A DNA stretch of 42,726 nucleotides from Actinomycetes bacterium (GTDB lineage Bacteria; Actinomycetota; Acidimicrobiia; Acidimicrobiales; Aldehydirespiratoraceae). The number at the start of each line of letters is the position of its first letter. Position 1 is the stretch's first letter. The stretch spans positions 1-42,726 of the forward strand of contig JAJRXJ010000037.1 in the NCBI GenBank assembly GCA_024276355.1, in the 5' to 3' direction. Below are positions 8,067 through 16,851 of the stretch, in pieces. The notes under the pieces were generated by a model. It searched no databases and had not been told where the DNA came from. It saw nothing but the letters and a program-made list of their open reading frames with translations. The translations under genes and the position numbers were made by a program.

Positions 8067-8543
8067 TCATGAATCAAACACGATTCGGCCGATCCAGTCG
8101 GCCACCAGGGCCGGCTTTTCGACGCCTTCGATCTCGACGGTGATGGTGCGGGTCGAGTTGATCGCCGATCCCTTGAGTTCGACGCTCTTGATCACACTGT
8201 GGGCCCTGACCCGCTTGCCGGAGTTCACCGGGTTGATGAAGCGCACTCTGTCGAATCCGTAGTTGATCCCCATGAGCACTCCGGTGAGGGGTGGCATCTC
8301 GCTGGGCACCGACGAGGTCAGATGGGTGAGCATCGAGAGCGTCAGGAACCCGTGGGCGATGGTTCCCCCGAAAGGAGTCTCGGCGGCAGCCCTCTCGGGA
8401 TCGACGTGGATGAACTGATGGTCGATCGTGCAGTCGGCGAACTGGTTGATCTGTTCCTGGGTGATCTCGAACCACTCGCCGTGGCCCTCGTCGCGACCCT
8501 CTGACTCCTTCATGGCCTCGTATGCGGCGGCTGCATTGCTCAT
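8067..8543 (-). CDS. MaoC-like (R)-specific enoyl-CoA hydratase
   Basis: This is a 158-residue single hot-dog domain. The hydratase motif is clear: FADCTIDHQFIHVD with the catalytic Asp and His, followed by FGGTIAHGFLTLSM. The reaction would be reversible hydration of a 2-enoyl-CoA to the (R)-3-hydroxyacyl-CoA. The ATG at 8543 is chosen over the TTG at 8549 because GAGGAG ends 6 nt before it. TAGGCT (on the minus strand, around 8579-8574) is a possible -10 box. It starts the five-gene operon ending with the Nudix gene. Confidence 0.9.
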   Translation of the reverse strand: MSNAAAAYEAMKESEGRDEGHGEWFEITQEQINQFADCTIDHQFIHVDPERAAAETPFGGTIAHGFLTLSMLTHLTSSVPSEMPPLTGVLMGINYGFDRVRFINPVNSGKRVRAHSVIKSVELKGSAINSTRTITVEIEGVEKPALVADWIGRIVFDS

Positions 8544-8586
8544 CGTCAACTCCTCGGTTCTCGGTCGATCGAGAGCCTAGGCATGG

Positions 8587-9450
8587 TCAACCCCTCAACG
8601 CCCGTTCGAGCAGCCCCACCGCCGGGTCGACGGCCGCCCCGGTTCGGGTTGCCAGCACCAGCTGTCGGCTGGCGATGATCGGCCCCCGAGCCAGGATCGG
8701 CCCCGGGCCCTCCCCCTGAACCACCGGCAGGACCGTGAATCCGAGCTCCAGGCCGACCATGGCCCGCAGCACGTCGGGTTGATGGGATTCGGCCACGATC
8801 TCGAGCGGGGCGCCGGCCTTTTCGAGTCCGTCCTCGATCACCGAGCGGGTGTGGCTCCCGTGAGGGAACATCACCCAGGGTCCCCAGTCGGAAGCCGGAC
8901 CGTCGACCCGTTCATCGGGCCCGTAGACGGCCAGATCCTCCGTCAGGAGCGGCGCGGTCTCGACCCCGCGCACCGGAAGAGGCGGCTGAACACACACGGC
9001 CATGTCGATGCTGCCGTTGGTGAGTTCGTCGAGAAGTGCTCCCGATGGGGCCACCGACAGGTGGAGACCGATGGCGGGATGGCGGCGCCGGAATGATCGC
9101 AGCACCTCGGGGAAGTGTCCGACCGCGGCAGCATCGATCATTCCCACGCGGAGCCTGCCGATGGACCCTCGGCGGGTGCGATCGGCCCAATGGGCGAGAT
9201 CTCCGGTGAGGGCCACCACCTGCCGGGCATGGGCCAGCACCTCCTGTGCCGTGGGCCGCAGGGTTCGCCTTCGGCCGACCCTGTCGAACAGGGGCACACC
9301 CACGCGGCGTTCGAGTTCGGCCAGGCCCTGCGAGAGCGCCGATGGCGTGACCCCCACCGCGGCCGCGGCCGTCGCCCAGTTGGGCGAGTCGACCACCGCA
9401 ACGAGGTATTCGAGTTGTCGGATCGACAGGTCGGGGAGGGTTCCGGGCAC
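8587..9450 (-). CDS. LysR-family transcriptional regulator
   Basis: The 287-residue product has the LysR winged helix at residues 8-65 (SIRQLEYLVAVVD, then TPSALSQGLAELERRVG and PLFDRVGRR) and a co-inducer domain from about 95 on. The GTG start at 9450 follows TAAACT by 6 nt, the leaderless spacing. It is divergent from the inositol-3-phosphate synthase gene, and an imperfect inverted repeat lies between them, so control of that gene and of itself is the natural guess. It ends upstream of the MaoC operon, which it might also affect. Confidence 0.92.
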   Translation of the reverse strand: MPGTLPDLSIRQLEYLVAVVDSPNWATAAAAVGVTPSALSQGLAELERRVGVPLFDRVGRRRTLRPTAQEVLAHARQVVALTGDLAHWADRTRRGSIGRLRVGMIDAAAVGHFPEVLRSFRRRHPAIGLHLSVAPSGALLDELTNGSIDMAVCVQPPLPVRGVETAPLLTEDLAVYGPDERVDGPASDWGPWVMFPHGSHTRSVIEDGLEKAGAPLEIVAESHQPDVLRAMVGLELGFTVLPVVQGEGPGPILARGPIIASRQLVLATRTGAAVDPAVGLLERALRG

Positions 9451-9519
9451 CCTTGCAGTTTAGTTCAGCAATGCTTACATAAGATTGCCGATGATAAAGT
9501 ATTGCTTATTCTTTGATCC
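9451..9519. promoter_or_regulatory. Divergent promoter region with inverted repeat (likely LysR operator)
   Basis: AGCAATGCTT (9467-9476) and AAGTATTGCT (9497-9506) are inverted copies with one mismatch, 20 nt apart. TAAACT (9462-9457, minus) serves the regulator with a 6-nt spacer to GTG; TATTCT (9507-9512, plus) serves the synthase gene with a 7-nt spacer to ATG and abuts the right arm. The region is clearly richer in A+T than its surroundings. Confidence 0.6.
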
Positions 9520-10798
<1,279 letters not shown>

Positions 10799-10821
<23 letters not shown>

Positions 10822-11563
10822 TCCGCCGCTTCACCACGTCCCACGAGTCGTGGGCGGGGTCGATCATGTCGAAGTGATCGGCCCCGCCGAACTCGATGAG
10901 CTCCACGTCGGCACGGGCCGCGTAGGCCCGGCTGGCCTCGGCCGGCACGATGTCGTCGCCATCGCCATGGACGATCAGCTGGGGAACCGCTGTCGGCAGC
11001 AATCTTGCCGGATCGGCGGATGCGTAGGCAACGGGCAGGTCTTCGGGTCCCCCACCCATCATGTCGAGCACGGCGCCGTCGCCCATGCGAGACCGGGCCG
11101 CCGCCGAGAGATCCGACACCGGGGCCTGCCCGACCACGAGCCGCGGCACCACCCTGGGGTCGGCACCGGCGCCGCCGCTGGTGAGGCGGGCCCGTTGTCC
11201 GACCCAGAACGAGAGGTGGCCACCCGCGGAATGCCCCACCACCGCCACCCGATCAACGGCCAGGTTGCGCTCCCCACCGATTTCGGCCAGATGATCGACC
11301 GCGGCGGCGACATCGGCGAGGGTTCCGGGATGGCCGCCGCCGTCGTCTCCGACCCGACGGTATTCGATGTTCCAGGCTGCATACCCGTCGGCCACCGCGT
11401 CGGCCGCCTGGGGTTCGGCCAGCGAGAGATCCCAGACGTTGCGCCAGAAGCCACCGTGGATGAAGACCACCACGGGGTGTGGCCCGGGGCCGCCGGGCAA
11501 CGTGAGCACACCGAACTGCTGGGGAGCGGTGCCGTAGGCGAGACGCAGGGAGCTCTCAACCAC
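10799..11563 (-). CDS. Alpha/beta hydrolase (BD-FAE / carboxylesterase-like)
   Basis: This 254-residue cytosolic hydrolase has the HGGFW oxyanion motif (HPVVVFIHGGFW, about residue 35), the nucleophile elbow GHSAGGH, IVHGDGDDIVP with the acid residue and GGADHF with the catalytic His, a complete triad as in kynurenine-formamidase-like and feruloyl-esterase-like enzymes. The GTG at 11563 overlaps the stop of the CoA-transferase gene by 8 nt, so it is the last gene of the HMGCS/OB-fold-thiolase-CoA-transferase operon. Substrate unknown; hydrolysis of an ester or thioester from the same pathway is an inference. Confidence 0.85.
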
Positions 11564-13994
11564 CCTGCTGCTCGGTCTCGATCACACCGGCGGCAATCAG
11601 CTCATCGATCTCGCCGGTACTCAGCCCAAGCTCGCCGGCCACATCCCGGGTGTGCTCACCCAGCGCGGGCGCGGGCCTTATGTCGGGCCCGACCATCGCC
11701 GTGGAAGCAAACGCCGCCCCTTCGAAGGTCATGTTGCCGATCGGCGGCTGGAACCTCTCGACGAGGTAGCCCCGCGCCTGGTAGTGGGGGTCGCCGACCT
11801 GACCGGCGGCGGTGAGCATCGGCCCCGCGGGCACTCCCCCGCCGATGCAGGCGTTGGCAACCTCCTCCTTGGTGAGTCCGGCGGTCCATGACGCCACACC
11901 GTCATCGACCCGACTCTCGGCGTCTCGACGGCCGGCCAGATCCGACAGCTCCGATGCAGAAGCCCACTCCGGCGATCCCATGACTTCCACGAGACGATGC
12001 CACTCGTCGTCGGATCTGACACAGATGGCCGCCCACTCGTCGTCGCCCCGGCAGCGGTACAACCCCCAGGGGGTGCCCCGATCACTGTGGTTGCCGCGAG
12101 GAACCACCGCGCCCGGGCGGAGCGACTCGAGGGCCAGAAGATCGGCCATCACCTGCACAACCTGCTCGACTTGGCAGACCTCGGCATGGCATCCACCGTC
12201 GCCGTTGCGTTCCCTACCCAGCAGTGCGGCCAGAGCCACCACCGCCCCGGTGCGGCCCGCGAAATGGTCGGGGAAGATCGACTGGCTTCCTGCCGGGCGG
12301 TCCGAACCCTCGTAGCTCCACAGGTGGGTCATCCCTCCGGTGACCTGGGTGTTGGGTCCGTAACCCGACCAGGAGGCCCACGGTCCCCGCGACCCCATCA
12401 ACTGGCTCGACATCATCACGATCCCCGGATTGGCCCCTCTCATGGCCGCGAAACCGAGGCCCATCGAGTCCATCACCCCGGTCGAGTTGTTCTCGATGAC
12501 CACATCACCACGGCCCACCAGTTCGAGGAGCAACTCCCGGCCGCGATCGGTCTTGGCGTTGACCCCGAAACTGCGTTTCGAACGCGACGACGAGGCGAAC
12601 GATGGCGACATCTCCCCGCCCAGAACCACTCTCATGAAATCCGGGTAGGTGCGGCTCTCGACCTTGATCACGTCGGCGCCGTACTCGGCGAACATGCGCC
12701 CGGTCTCGACGCCGACTCCGCCGTGCCCGAAGTCGATCACCCGCAGACCGACGAGCGGCGGGGACGGTTCTGTCGGACCCGATGGGGCCGGGCGGGGATC
12801 GCCGAGCGATGCGAACACGTCTTCGGTGTGTTGGCCGATGTCGGGTGCCGGACCGGTCGGGCCCACTCGTTCGCCGTCGATCTCGAAGAACCCGGATGCC
12901 ATCTTCATCACCCGCTGATCGTCACCGTCTCCACCGACCGGCATCAGGTCGAAGGTTCCTCGGGCGGCGAAATGCTCATTGCTCAGTACGTCGGAAGGCT
13001 TGAGAATGGGTGTGCACACGATCCCCCTGCGTTGGCACTCCCGGGCCACCTCCTCCATGGTCATGTCGGCGAAGTGTTCCGCGTAGAGCGGGTTGAGCAC
13101 CGCGTCGGCTATGTACATCCTCCCCAGAAAAGTGTCGAGCTCGGGGTCCTGCAGATAGTCGGGTTCCCCCAGCCACTCCCGCATGGCCCGCCAATGTCGC
13201 TCGGCGATTATCACCAGCCTCACGTAACCGTCGAGGCACGGGATGATCGTGTAGACGGGACCGGGCCCGGCCCGCAGTTCGGGTGGGGCCATTCCGGCGT
13301 CGGCTGATCGGGTCCAGTTCGAAAGCGACCAGTCGGTGATCTGGGCCACCGCCTCATTGACCGAAACGTCGATCACCTGGCCGGCCCCCGACTGCCGCTT
13401 CTGCCACAGCGCACACAGGATCGCGAACGCTCCGGTCATGGAAGCGGTGTCGTCGGCGATCAACCCCGGGGGCAGGAGAGGCTCACGCTCGGGCAGGCCG
13501 GCTTTGAACGCCATGCCCCCGGTGGCCTCGAGCACCGCGTTGGGAACATCGCGCCCTGCGTAAGGCCCGGTGAGACCGTAGGCCGTTATCGAGGCGCACA
13601 CCAGATGGGGATGACGGTCGGCCAGCGACTTGACGTCGAGACCCGGGACGGCCCGGGATCCCGGCTCGGCCGAGTCGATCACCACGTCGGAGCACACCAG
13701 CAGGTCATCGAGTCGCCGACGGTCGGACTCGGCATCGAGGTCGAGCGCGACGCCGAGCTTTCCCGCGTTACGAAAGGCGAAGAACAGCGAGAGATCGCCG
13801 GCGGCCGGCGGCATCGAACGCGATGGTGAGCCACCGGGCGGCTCGACACGGATCACGTCGGCACCAAGATCGCTCAGCAGACGGCCACAGAGTTCACCGC
13901 GCTCCACGGTGAGATCCATCACTCTGATTCCGGTCAACGGTCGGCGCGGCACTGTTCCCCCTGCCCTCGGCTGGGCCGGATGATAGGGCGTCAT
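11556..13994 (-). CDS. Tandem-domain family III (CaiB/BaiF) CoA-transferase
   Basis: The 812-residue protein is two CoA-transferase family III domains in one chain: residues about 18-395 (PLTGIRVMDL, LGADVIRVEPPGG, YGLTGPY, HTEDVF) and about 414-790 (LVGLRVIDFG, YGADVIKVE, RGPWASWSGYG, ALGEHTRDV). Single-domain enzymes work as interlocked dimers, so the fusion may fold as one pseudo-dimer. Where the classical enzymes have the catalytic Asp that forms the anhydride, both halves show Glu (E214 in IDVSVNEA, E610 in CQVEQVV). Start is uncertain: ATG at 13994 (or 14000), or the GTG at 13952 which has an AGGGGG just upstream and fits the usual family start. Confidence 0.88.
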   Translation of the reverse strand: MTPYHPAQPRAGGTVPRRPLTGIRVMDLTVERGELCGRLLSDLGADVIRVEPPGGSPSRSMPPAAGDLSLFFAFRNAGKLGVALDLDAESDRRRLDDLLVCSDVVIDSAEPGSRAVPGLDVKSLADRHPHLVCASITAYGLTGPYAGRDVPNAVLEATGGMAFKAGLPEREPLLPPGLIADDTASMTGAFAILCALWQKRQSGAGQVIDVSVNEAVAQITDWSLSNWTRSADAGMAPPELRAGPGPVYTIIPCLDGYVRLVIIAERHWRAMREWLGEPDYLQDPELDTFLGRMYIADAVLNPLYAEHFADMTMEEVARECQRRGIVCTPILKPSDVLSNEHFAARGTFDLMPVGGDGDDQRVMKMASGFFEIDGERVGPTGPAPDIGQHTEDVFASLGDPRPAPSGPTEPSPPLVGLRVIDFGHGGVGVETGRMFAEYGADVIKVESRTYPDFMRVVLGGEMSPSFASSSRSKRSFGVNAKTDRGRELLLELVGRGDVVIENNSTGVMDSMGLGFAAMRGANPGIVMMSSQLMGSRGPWASWSGYGPNTQVTGGMTHLWSYEGSDRPAGSQSIFPDHFAGRTGAVVALAALLGRERNGDGGCHAEVCQVEQVVQVMADLLALESLRPGAVVPRGNHSDRGTPWGLYRCRGDDEWAAICVRSDDEWHRLVEVMGSPEWASASELSDLAGRRDAESRVDDGVASWTAGLTKEEVANACIGGGVPAGPMLTAAGQVGDPHYQARGYLVERFQPPIGNMTFEGAAFASTAMVGPDIRPAPALGEHTRDVAGELGLSTGEIDELIAAGVIETEQQGG

Positions 13995-14017
13995 CCCCAT
14001 GCGTGGGAATCGTCGAG

Positions 14018-15211
14018 TCAGCCGGGTTCGGTTCCGTAGATGCCCACGAAGCTCACCATCTCGCCCGGGTAGCCCCCAAGGTTGTGGGTGAGACCGAGGG
14101 TCCGGCCGGTGACGGGGATGCTCCGATCGTCGGGGGCCTCGCCGCGGAGCTGCAGCCATACCTCGTAGAGCATGCGCAGGCCCGACGCCCCGACCGGATG
14201 ACCGAACGACTTGAGACCACCGTCGGTGTTCACCGGGAGTCGTCCGTCGAGGGCGAACGCTCCATCGAGTTCGTCCTGCCACGCCCGACCGCGCTCGGAA
14301 AATCCGAGGTCTTCCATGAGTAGTAGCTCGGTGGGGGTGAAGCAGTCGTGGACCTCGGCCACCGCGATCTCGCTGCGGGGGTCGGCCACACCCGCTTGGG
14401 CGTAGGCGTCGTCGGCGGCCCACCGGCATTCATCGAGGGTCGTGTAGTCGTAGTCGGGGTCGAGCGAACCAGCGCCGGTGCCGGCCACCATCGACAGAGC
14501 CTTGATGTAGAGCGGATTGTCGCAGTAACGATGGGCGTCCTCGGCCCGGCACAAGATCACCCCCGCGGCGCCGTCGGCCACACCCGCGCAGTCGAATACC
14601 GAGAGCTTCCCGGCCACCGCAGCCATCTGGCAGATCTTCTCGGCGGATGTCTCGCGGCGGAACTGGGCGAGGGGGTTGCGGGCCCCGTTGAAGTGATTCT
14701 TCTCGGCGATCCTGGCGACCACGTAGCGGAGTTGGTCCTCATCGACGCCGTACTTGCTCGAGTAGGCGGGAAGGATAAGGCTGAACATTCCGGCCGCGGT
14801 CAGGGTGCGCTGCGTACCGTCGGTCGGAATGGGGAACGCGTTGAGACCCTGGTAGCCGCCGTCCTTCACCTTCTCGGCGCCCACCGCCATCACCACGTCG
14901 TAGGCACCGGAGGCCACCGCGTAGGCGGCCTGACGCATGGCCTCCGAACCGGTGGCGCAATAGTTCTCCACCCGGGTCACGGGCTTGCCTTGGATCTTCA
15001 GCGGGCCGGCCATGGCCAGACCGGAGGCCGCCGACTGGGAAGTGCCGAACCAGAAGGCATCGACGTCGGTTTGGGCCACACCTGCGGAGGCATATGTGGC
15101 GTGGGCCGCGTCGATGATCAGATCGTCGAGAGACTTGTCCCAGTGTTCAGCGAACGGAGTGCAGCCGACCCCGATGATGGCCACCTGGTCCTTGATTCCG
15201 TGTGAAGCCAT
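14018..15211 (-). CDS. SCP2-type thiolase / lipid-transfer-like acetyl-CoA acetyltransferase
   Basis: The 397-residue thiolase shows the nucleophilic Cys85 in VENYCATGSEA, EVHDCFTPTE and the GHPVGASG motif with the catalytic His; the second Cys of biosynthetic thiolases is replaced, with GLTHNLGGYPG near the end, as in the SCP2/nonspecific lipid-transfer group. It should cleave or form a 3-oxoacyl-CoA, or act as an aldolase as Ltp2-type proteins do. It starts 1 nt after the stop of the HMGCS-like/OB-fold gene and is followed by the CoA-transferase gene, so the proteins are made together; thiolases of this type often need an OB-fold (DUF35) partner. Confidence 0.9.
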   Translation of the reverse strand: MASHGIKDQVAIIGVGCTPFAEHWDKSLDDLIIDAAHATYASAGVAQTDVDAFWFGTSQSAASGLAMAGPLKIQGKPVTRVENYCATGSEAMRQAAYAVASGAYDVVMAVGAEKVKDGGYQGLNAFPIPTDGTQRTLTAAGMFSLILPAYSSKYGVDEDQLRYVVARIAEKNHFNGARNPLAQFRRETSAEKICQMAAVAGKLSVFDCAGVADGAAGVILCRAEDAHRYCDNPLYIKALSMVAGTGAGSLDPDYDYTTLDECRWAADDAYAQAGVADPRSEIAVAEVHDCFTPTELLLMEDLGFSERGRAWQDELDGAFALDGRLPVNTDGGLKSFGHPVGASGLRMLYEVWLQLRGEAPDDRSIPVTGRTLGLTHNLGGYPGEMVSFVGIYGTEPG

Positions 15212-15212
15212 T

Positions 15213-16640
15213 TCAGGATCCGCTCCCCGGTTCGGTCGATCGCAGTGGCCGTACCTTCCAGAAGTAGTTGTGGATTTCGTCGCTGGTGAACATCCGACGG
15301 AACGTGGGCATCACCCGCATCCCGATGCTGACATCGCCTGGATCCACATCGGTGAGTTCGAGGGGCGCCCGGCCACCTCCGTCGAAATCGACCACTGCGA
15401 ACACCACCGGGGGGCTGGGCGAGTGGACGAGCTTGTCTATGGTGAAACTGACAACCGTGCCGGGCGTATCGGCCATGGAAACGGGCTCCATGTCGTCGAC
15501 CGCTCCGCCCTTCTGCGACACCCGGGCCGGCGGCATGTGGATCATTCCGCTGCTCCGATCGCGGGAGGCGACGAAGCCGAACTTCCAGTCGTTGCGGCGA
15601 TGGGCGAACGCCGCCGATGGCCGATTGGGTGCCGGACGGTTCGGGGGTTCCACCTCGGTCATGCCACGCCACGAGAGGAACTTGCCGTAGCCGACCGGCG
15701 CGCCAGCCGCGACCTGCTCGTCGACCGGTGCGGCGGGGCGATGATCCACGATGGCATCGGTGACCCGCAACACGATCGCCTCCACGCCATCGGCCAGCAT
15801 CATGAGCGCGATCGTCTCGTTGGGCATCGCCGTGTCGAGTACAGATGAGAGCAGCAGCGCCGGATGGGCCGTGCCGGTGTTGCCGACCTTGGAGGTGAGG
15901 TCGTCAACCATCTTCTCCCCGGGAATGCCGAGACCCCGGGTGTTGCGTTTGACGGCCCGGCCGTGGAGTCCGGTGACGATCATGTGGTCGACCGATTCGG
16001 GCGTGATGTCGGCGTCGTCGAGAGCCGCAGCGAATGCCTGCTTCATGAGAGGGGCGTAGGCCACCTCACCGAAACGTTCCTCCCAGGTTCGCGATCGACT
16101 TCCGCCGGGAATGCGCCAGCGTTCGAGCATCTCGTCGGTGGCGACACCAGACCCCAGGTGTTCGGCGATCACCGGAGCGGTCGTGTCGTCACCGACAAGC
16201 ATTGCGGCTGCTGCGTCTCCTCCCGCTGCCTCATCGGACGACGTGGGGAGTCCGTCCCGCATGTCGGCGGCCACCACCAGGGTTGTGCCGACACCGCCAA
16301 GCGCGGTCCGCAGCGTGCCGATCCCGGAGCGGATGGCGCCACCCATGTCGAGGGCGCCCACCGACGGGGCCAGGCGCAGGGCAGCGTGGATCGCGGTGGC
16401 GTTGGTCTTGTCGAGGTACGCGGGTCTCGCCGTGGCGAACCACAGTGAGTCGGGAGCGATGCCGGGGGTGCCGCCCAGTGCGTTGCGGGCCGCGTCGACC
16501 CCGATGGTGGTGGTGTCCTCGTCGAAGGACGCAACCGACCTCGTGCCGGCTCCGCCCCCCTTGCCGAACATCTCGGTGATCTCGCGTCTGTCGAGTCGAC
16601 GATGGGGTATGTACGCCCCCGAAGCGATGATCCCTCGCAT
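15213..16640 (-). CDS. HMG-CoA-synthase-like protein fused to a C-terminal OB-fold (DUF35) domain
   Basis: The 475-residue product has a thiolase-fold, HMG-CoA-synthase-like domain (residues 1 to about 320; GAYIPHRRLDR, SVASFDEDTTTIGVDAAR, AYLDKTNATAIHAAL) and a C-terminal OB-fold (about 340-470; DKLVHSPSPPVVFAVVDF, IGMRVMPTFRR). Where condensing enzymes carry the active-site Cys, the sequence reads LDMGGAIRSGIG (about 97-108) with Ile, so condensation by a Cys nucleophile looks impossible. It may hold or gate the thiolase encoded 1 nt downstream, as DUF35 proteins do in archaeal thiolase/HMGCS complexes. The ATG at 16640 is chosen because GGGGGAG lies 5 nt upstream; the frame could extend to 16670. 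Confidence 0.82.
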   Translation of the reverse strand: MRGIIASGAYIPHRRLDRREITEMFGKGGGAGTRSVASFDEDTTTIGVDAARNALGGTPGIAPDSLWFATARPAYLDKTNATAIHAALRLAPSVGALDMGGAIRSGIGTLRTALGGVGTTLVVAADMRDGLPTSSDEAAGGDAAAAMLVGDDTTAPVIAEHLGSGVATDEMLERWRIPGGSRSRTWEERFGEVAYAPLMKQAFAAALDDADITPESVDHMIVTGLHGRAVKRNTRGLGIPGEKMVDDLTSKVGNTGTAHPALLLSSVLDTAMPNETIALMMLADGVEAIVLRVTDAIVDHRPAAPVDEQVAAGAPVGYGKFLSWRGMTEVEPPNRPAPNRPSAAFAHRRNDWKFGFVASRDRSSGMIHMPPARVSQKGGAVDDMEPVSMADTPGTVVSFTIDKLVHSPSPPVVFAVVDFDGGGRAPLELTDVDPGDVSIGMRVMPTFRRMFTSDEIHNYFWKVRPLRSTEPGSGS

Positions 16641-16670
16641 GGATGCTCCCCCTGCTGACCCGGCCCGCAA

Positions 16671-16676
16671 ACCCTA
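16671..16676 (-). promoter_or_regulatory. Possible -10 box (TAGGGT) of the thiolase operon
   Basis: TAGGGT on the minus strand lies about 30 nt before the ATG at 16640, leaving room for a short leader that contains GGGGGAG. No convincing -35 box is visible; the repeat copies start immediately upstream. Confidence 0.3.
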
Positions 16677-16684
16677 CCCCCCGC

Positions 16685-16789
16685 CTTTTCTGACCGCTAA
16701 AGCGTCACTGTCAGTCCCCCGAGGTCACAGATCCAGAGCCCTCGCTTTTCTGACCGCCGAAGATTCACTATCAATCCCCCGAGGTCACA
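16685..16789. repeat. Two-copy direct repeat, 60-bp period
   Basis: Positions 16685-16729 and 16745-16789 match at 39 of 45 bases at a period of exactly 60. Shared blocks are CTTTTCTGACCG, TCACT, TCA and TCCCCCGAGGTCACA. On the minus strand the period preserves reading frame (CDLGGL, then RSEK in both copies), though copy 1 has an in-frame TAG. Copy 1 also contains a near-palindrome, TGACCGCTAAAGCGTCA. The repeat sits just upstream of the thiolase operon promoter. Confidence 0.85.
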
Positions 16790-16851
16790 AAAGCGGGTGG
16801 GCGGGGGTGGGCGGGGGTGGCCGCGACGGCGGGTTGGGCGGGGGTGGTGGG
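16790..16851 (+). other. G-rich tract with quadruplex-forming potential
   Basis: The plus strand has consecutive G-runs (GGGTGGGCGGGGGTGGG, then further GGGGG and GGG runs) between the stop of the gamma-glutamyltransferase gene and the repeat pair. Since both flanking genes are on the minus strand, the transcript here would be very rich in C and poor in G, which resembles a Rho-loading site. No gene is seen. Confidence 0.5.

Noticed and set aside
11556-14429. A 957-codon frame for the CoA-transferase
   Set aside because: The part beyond 14000 is a shadow of the thiolase gene; CoA-transferase similarity begins near 13950.
16685-16789. A CRISPR array
   Set aside because: There are only two imperfect copies with a 15-bp gap, and no cas genes in the window.
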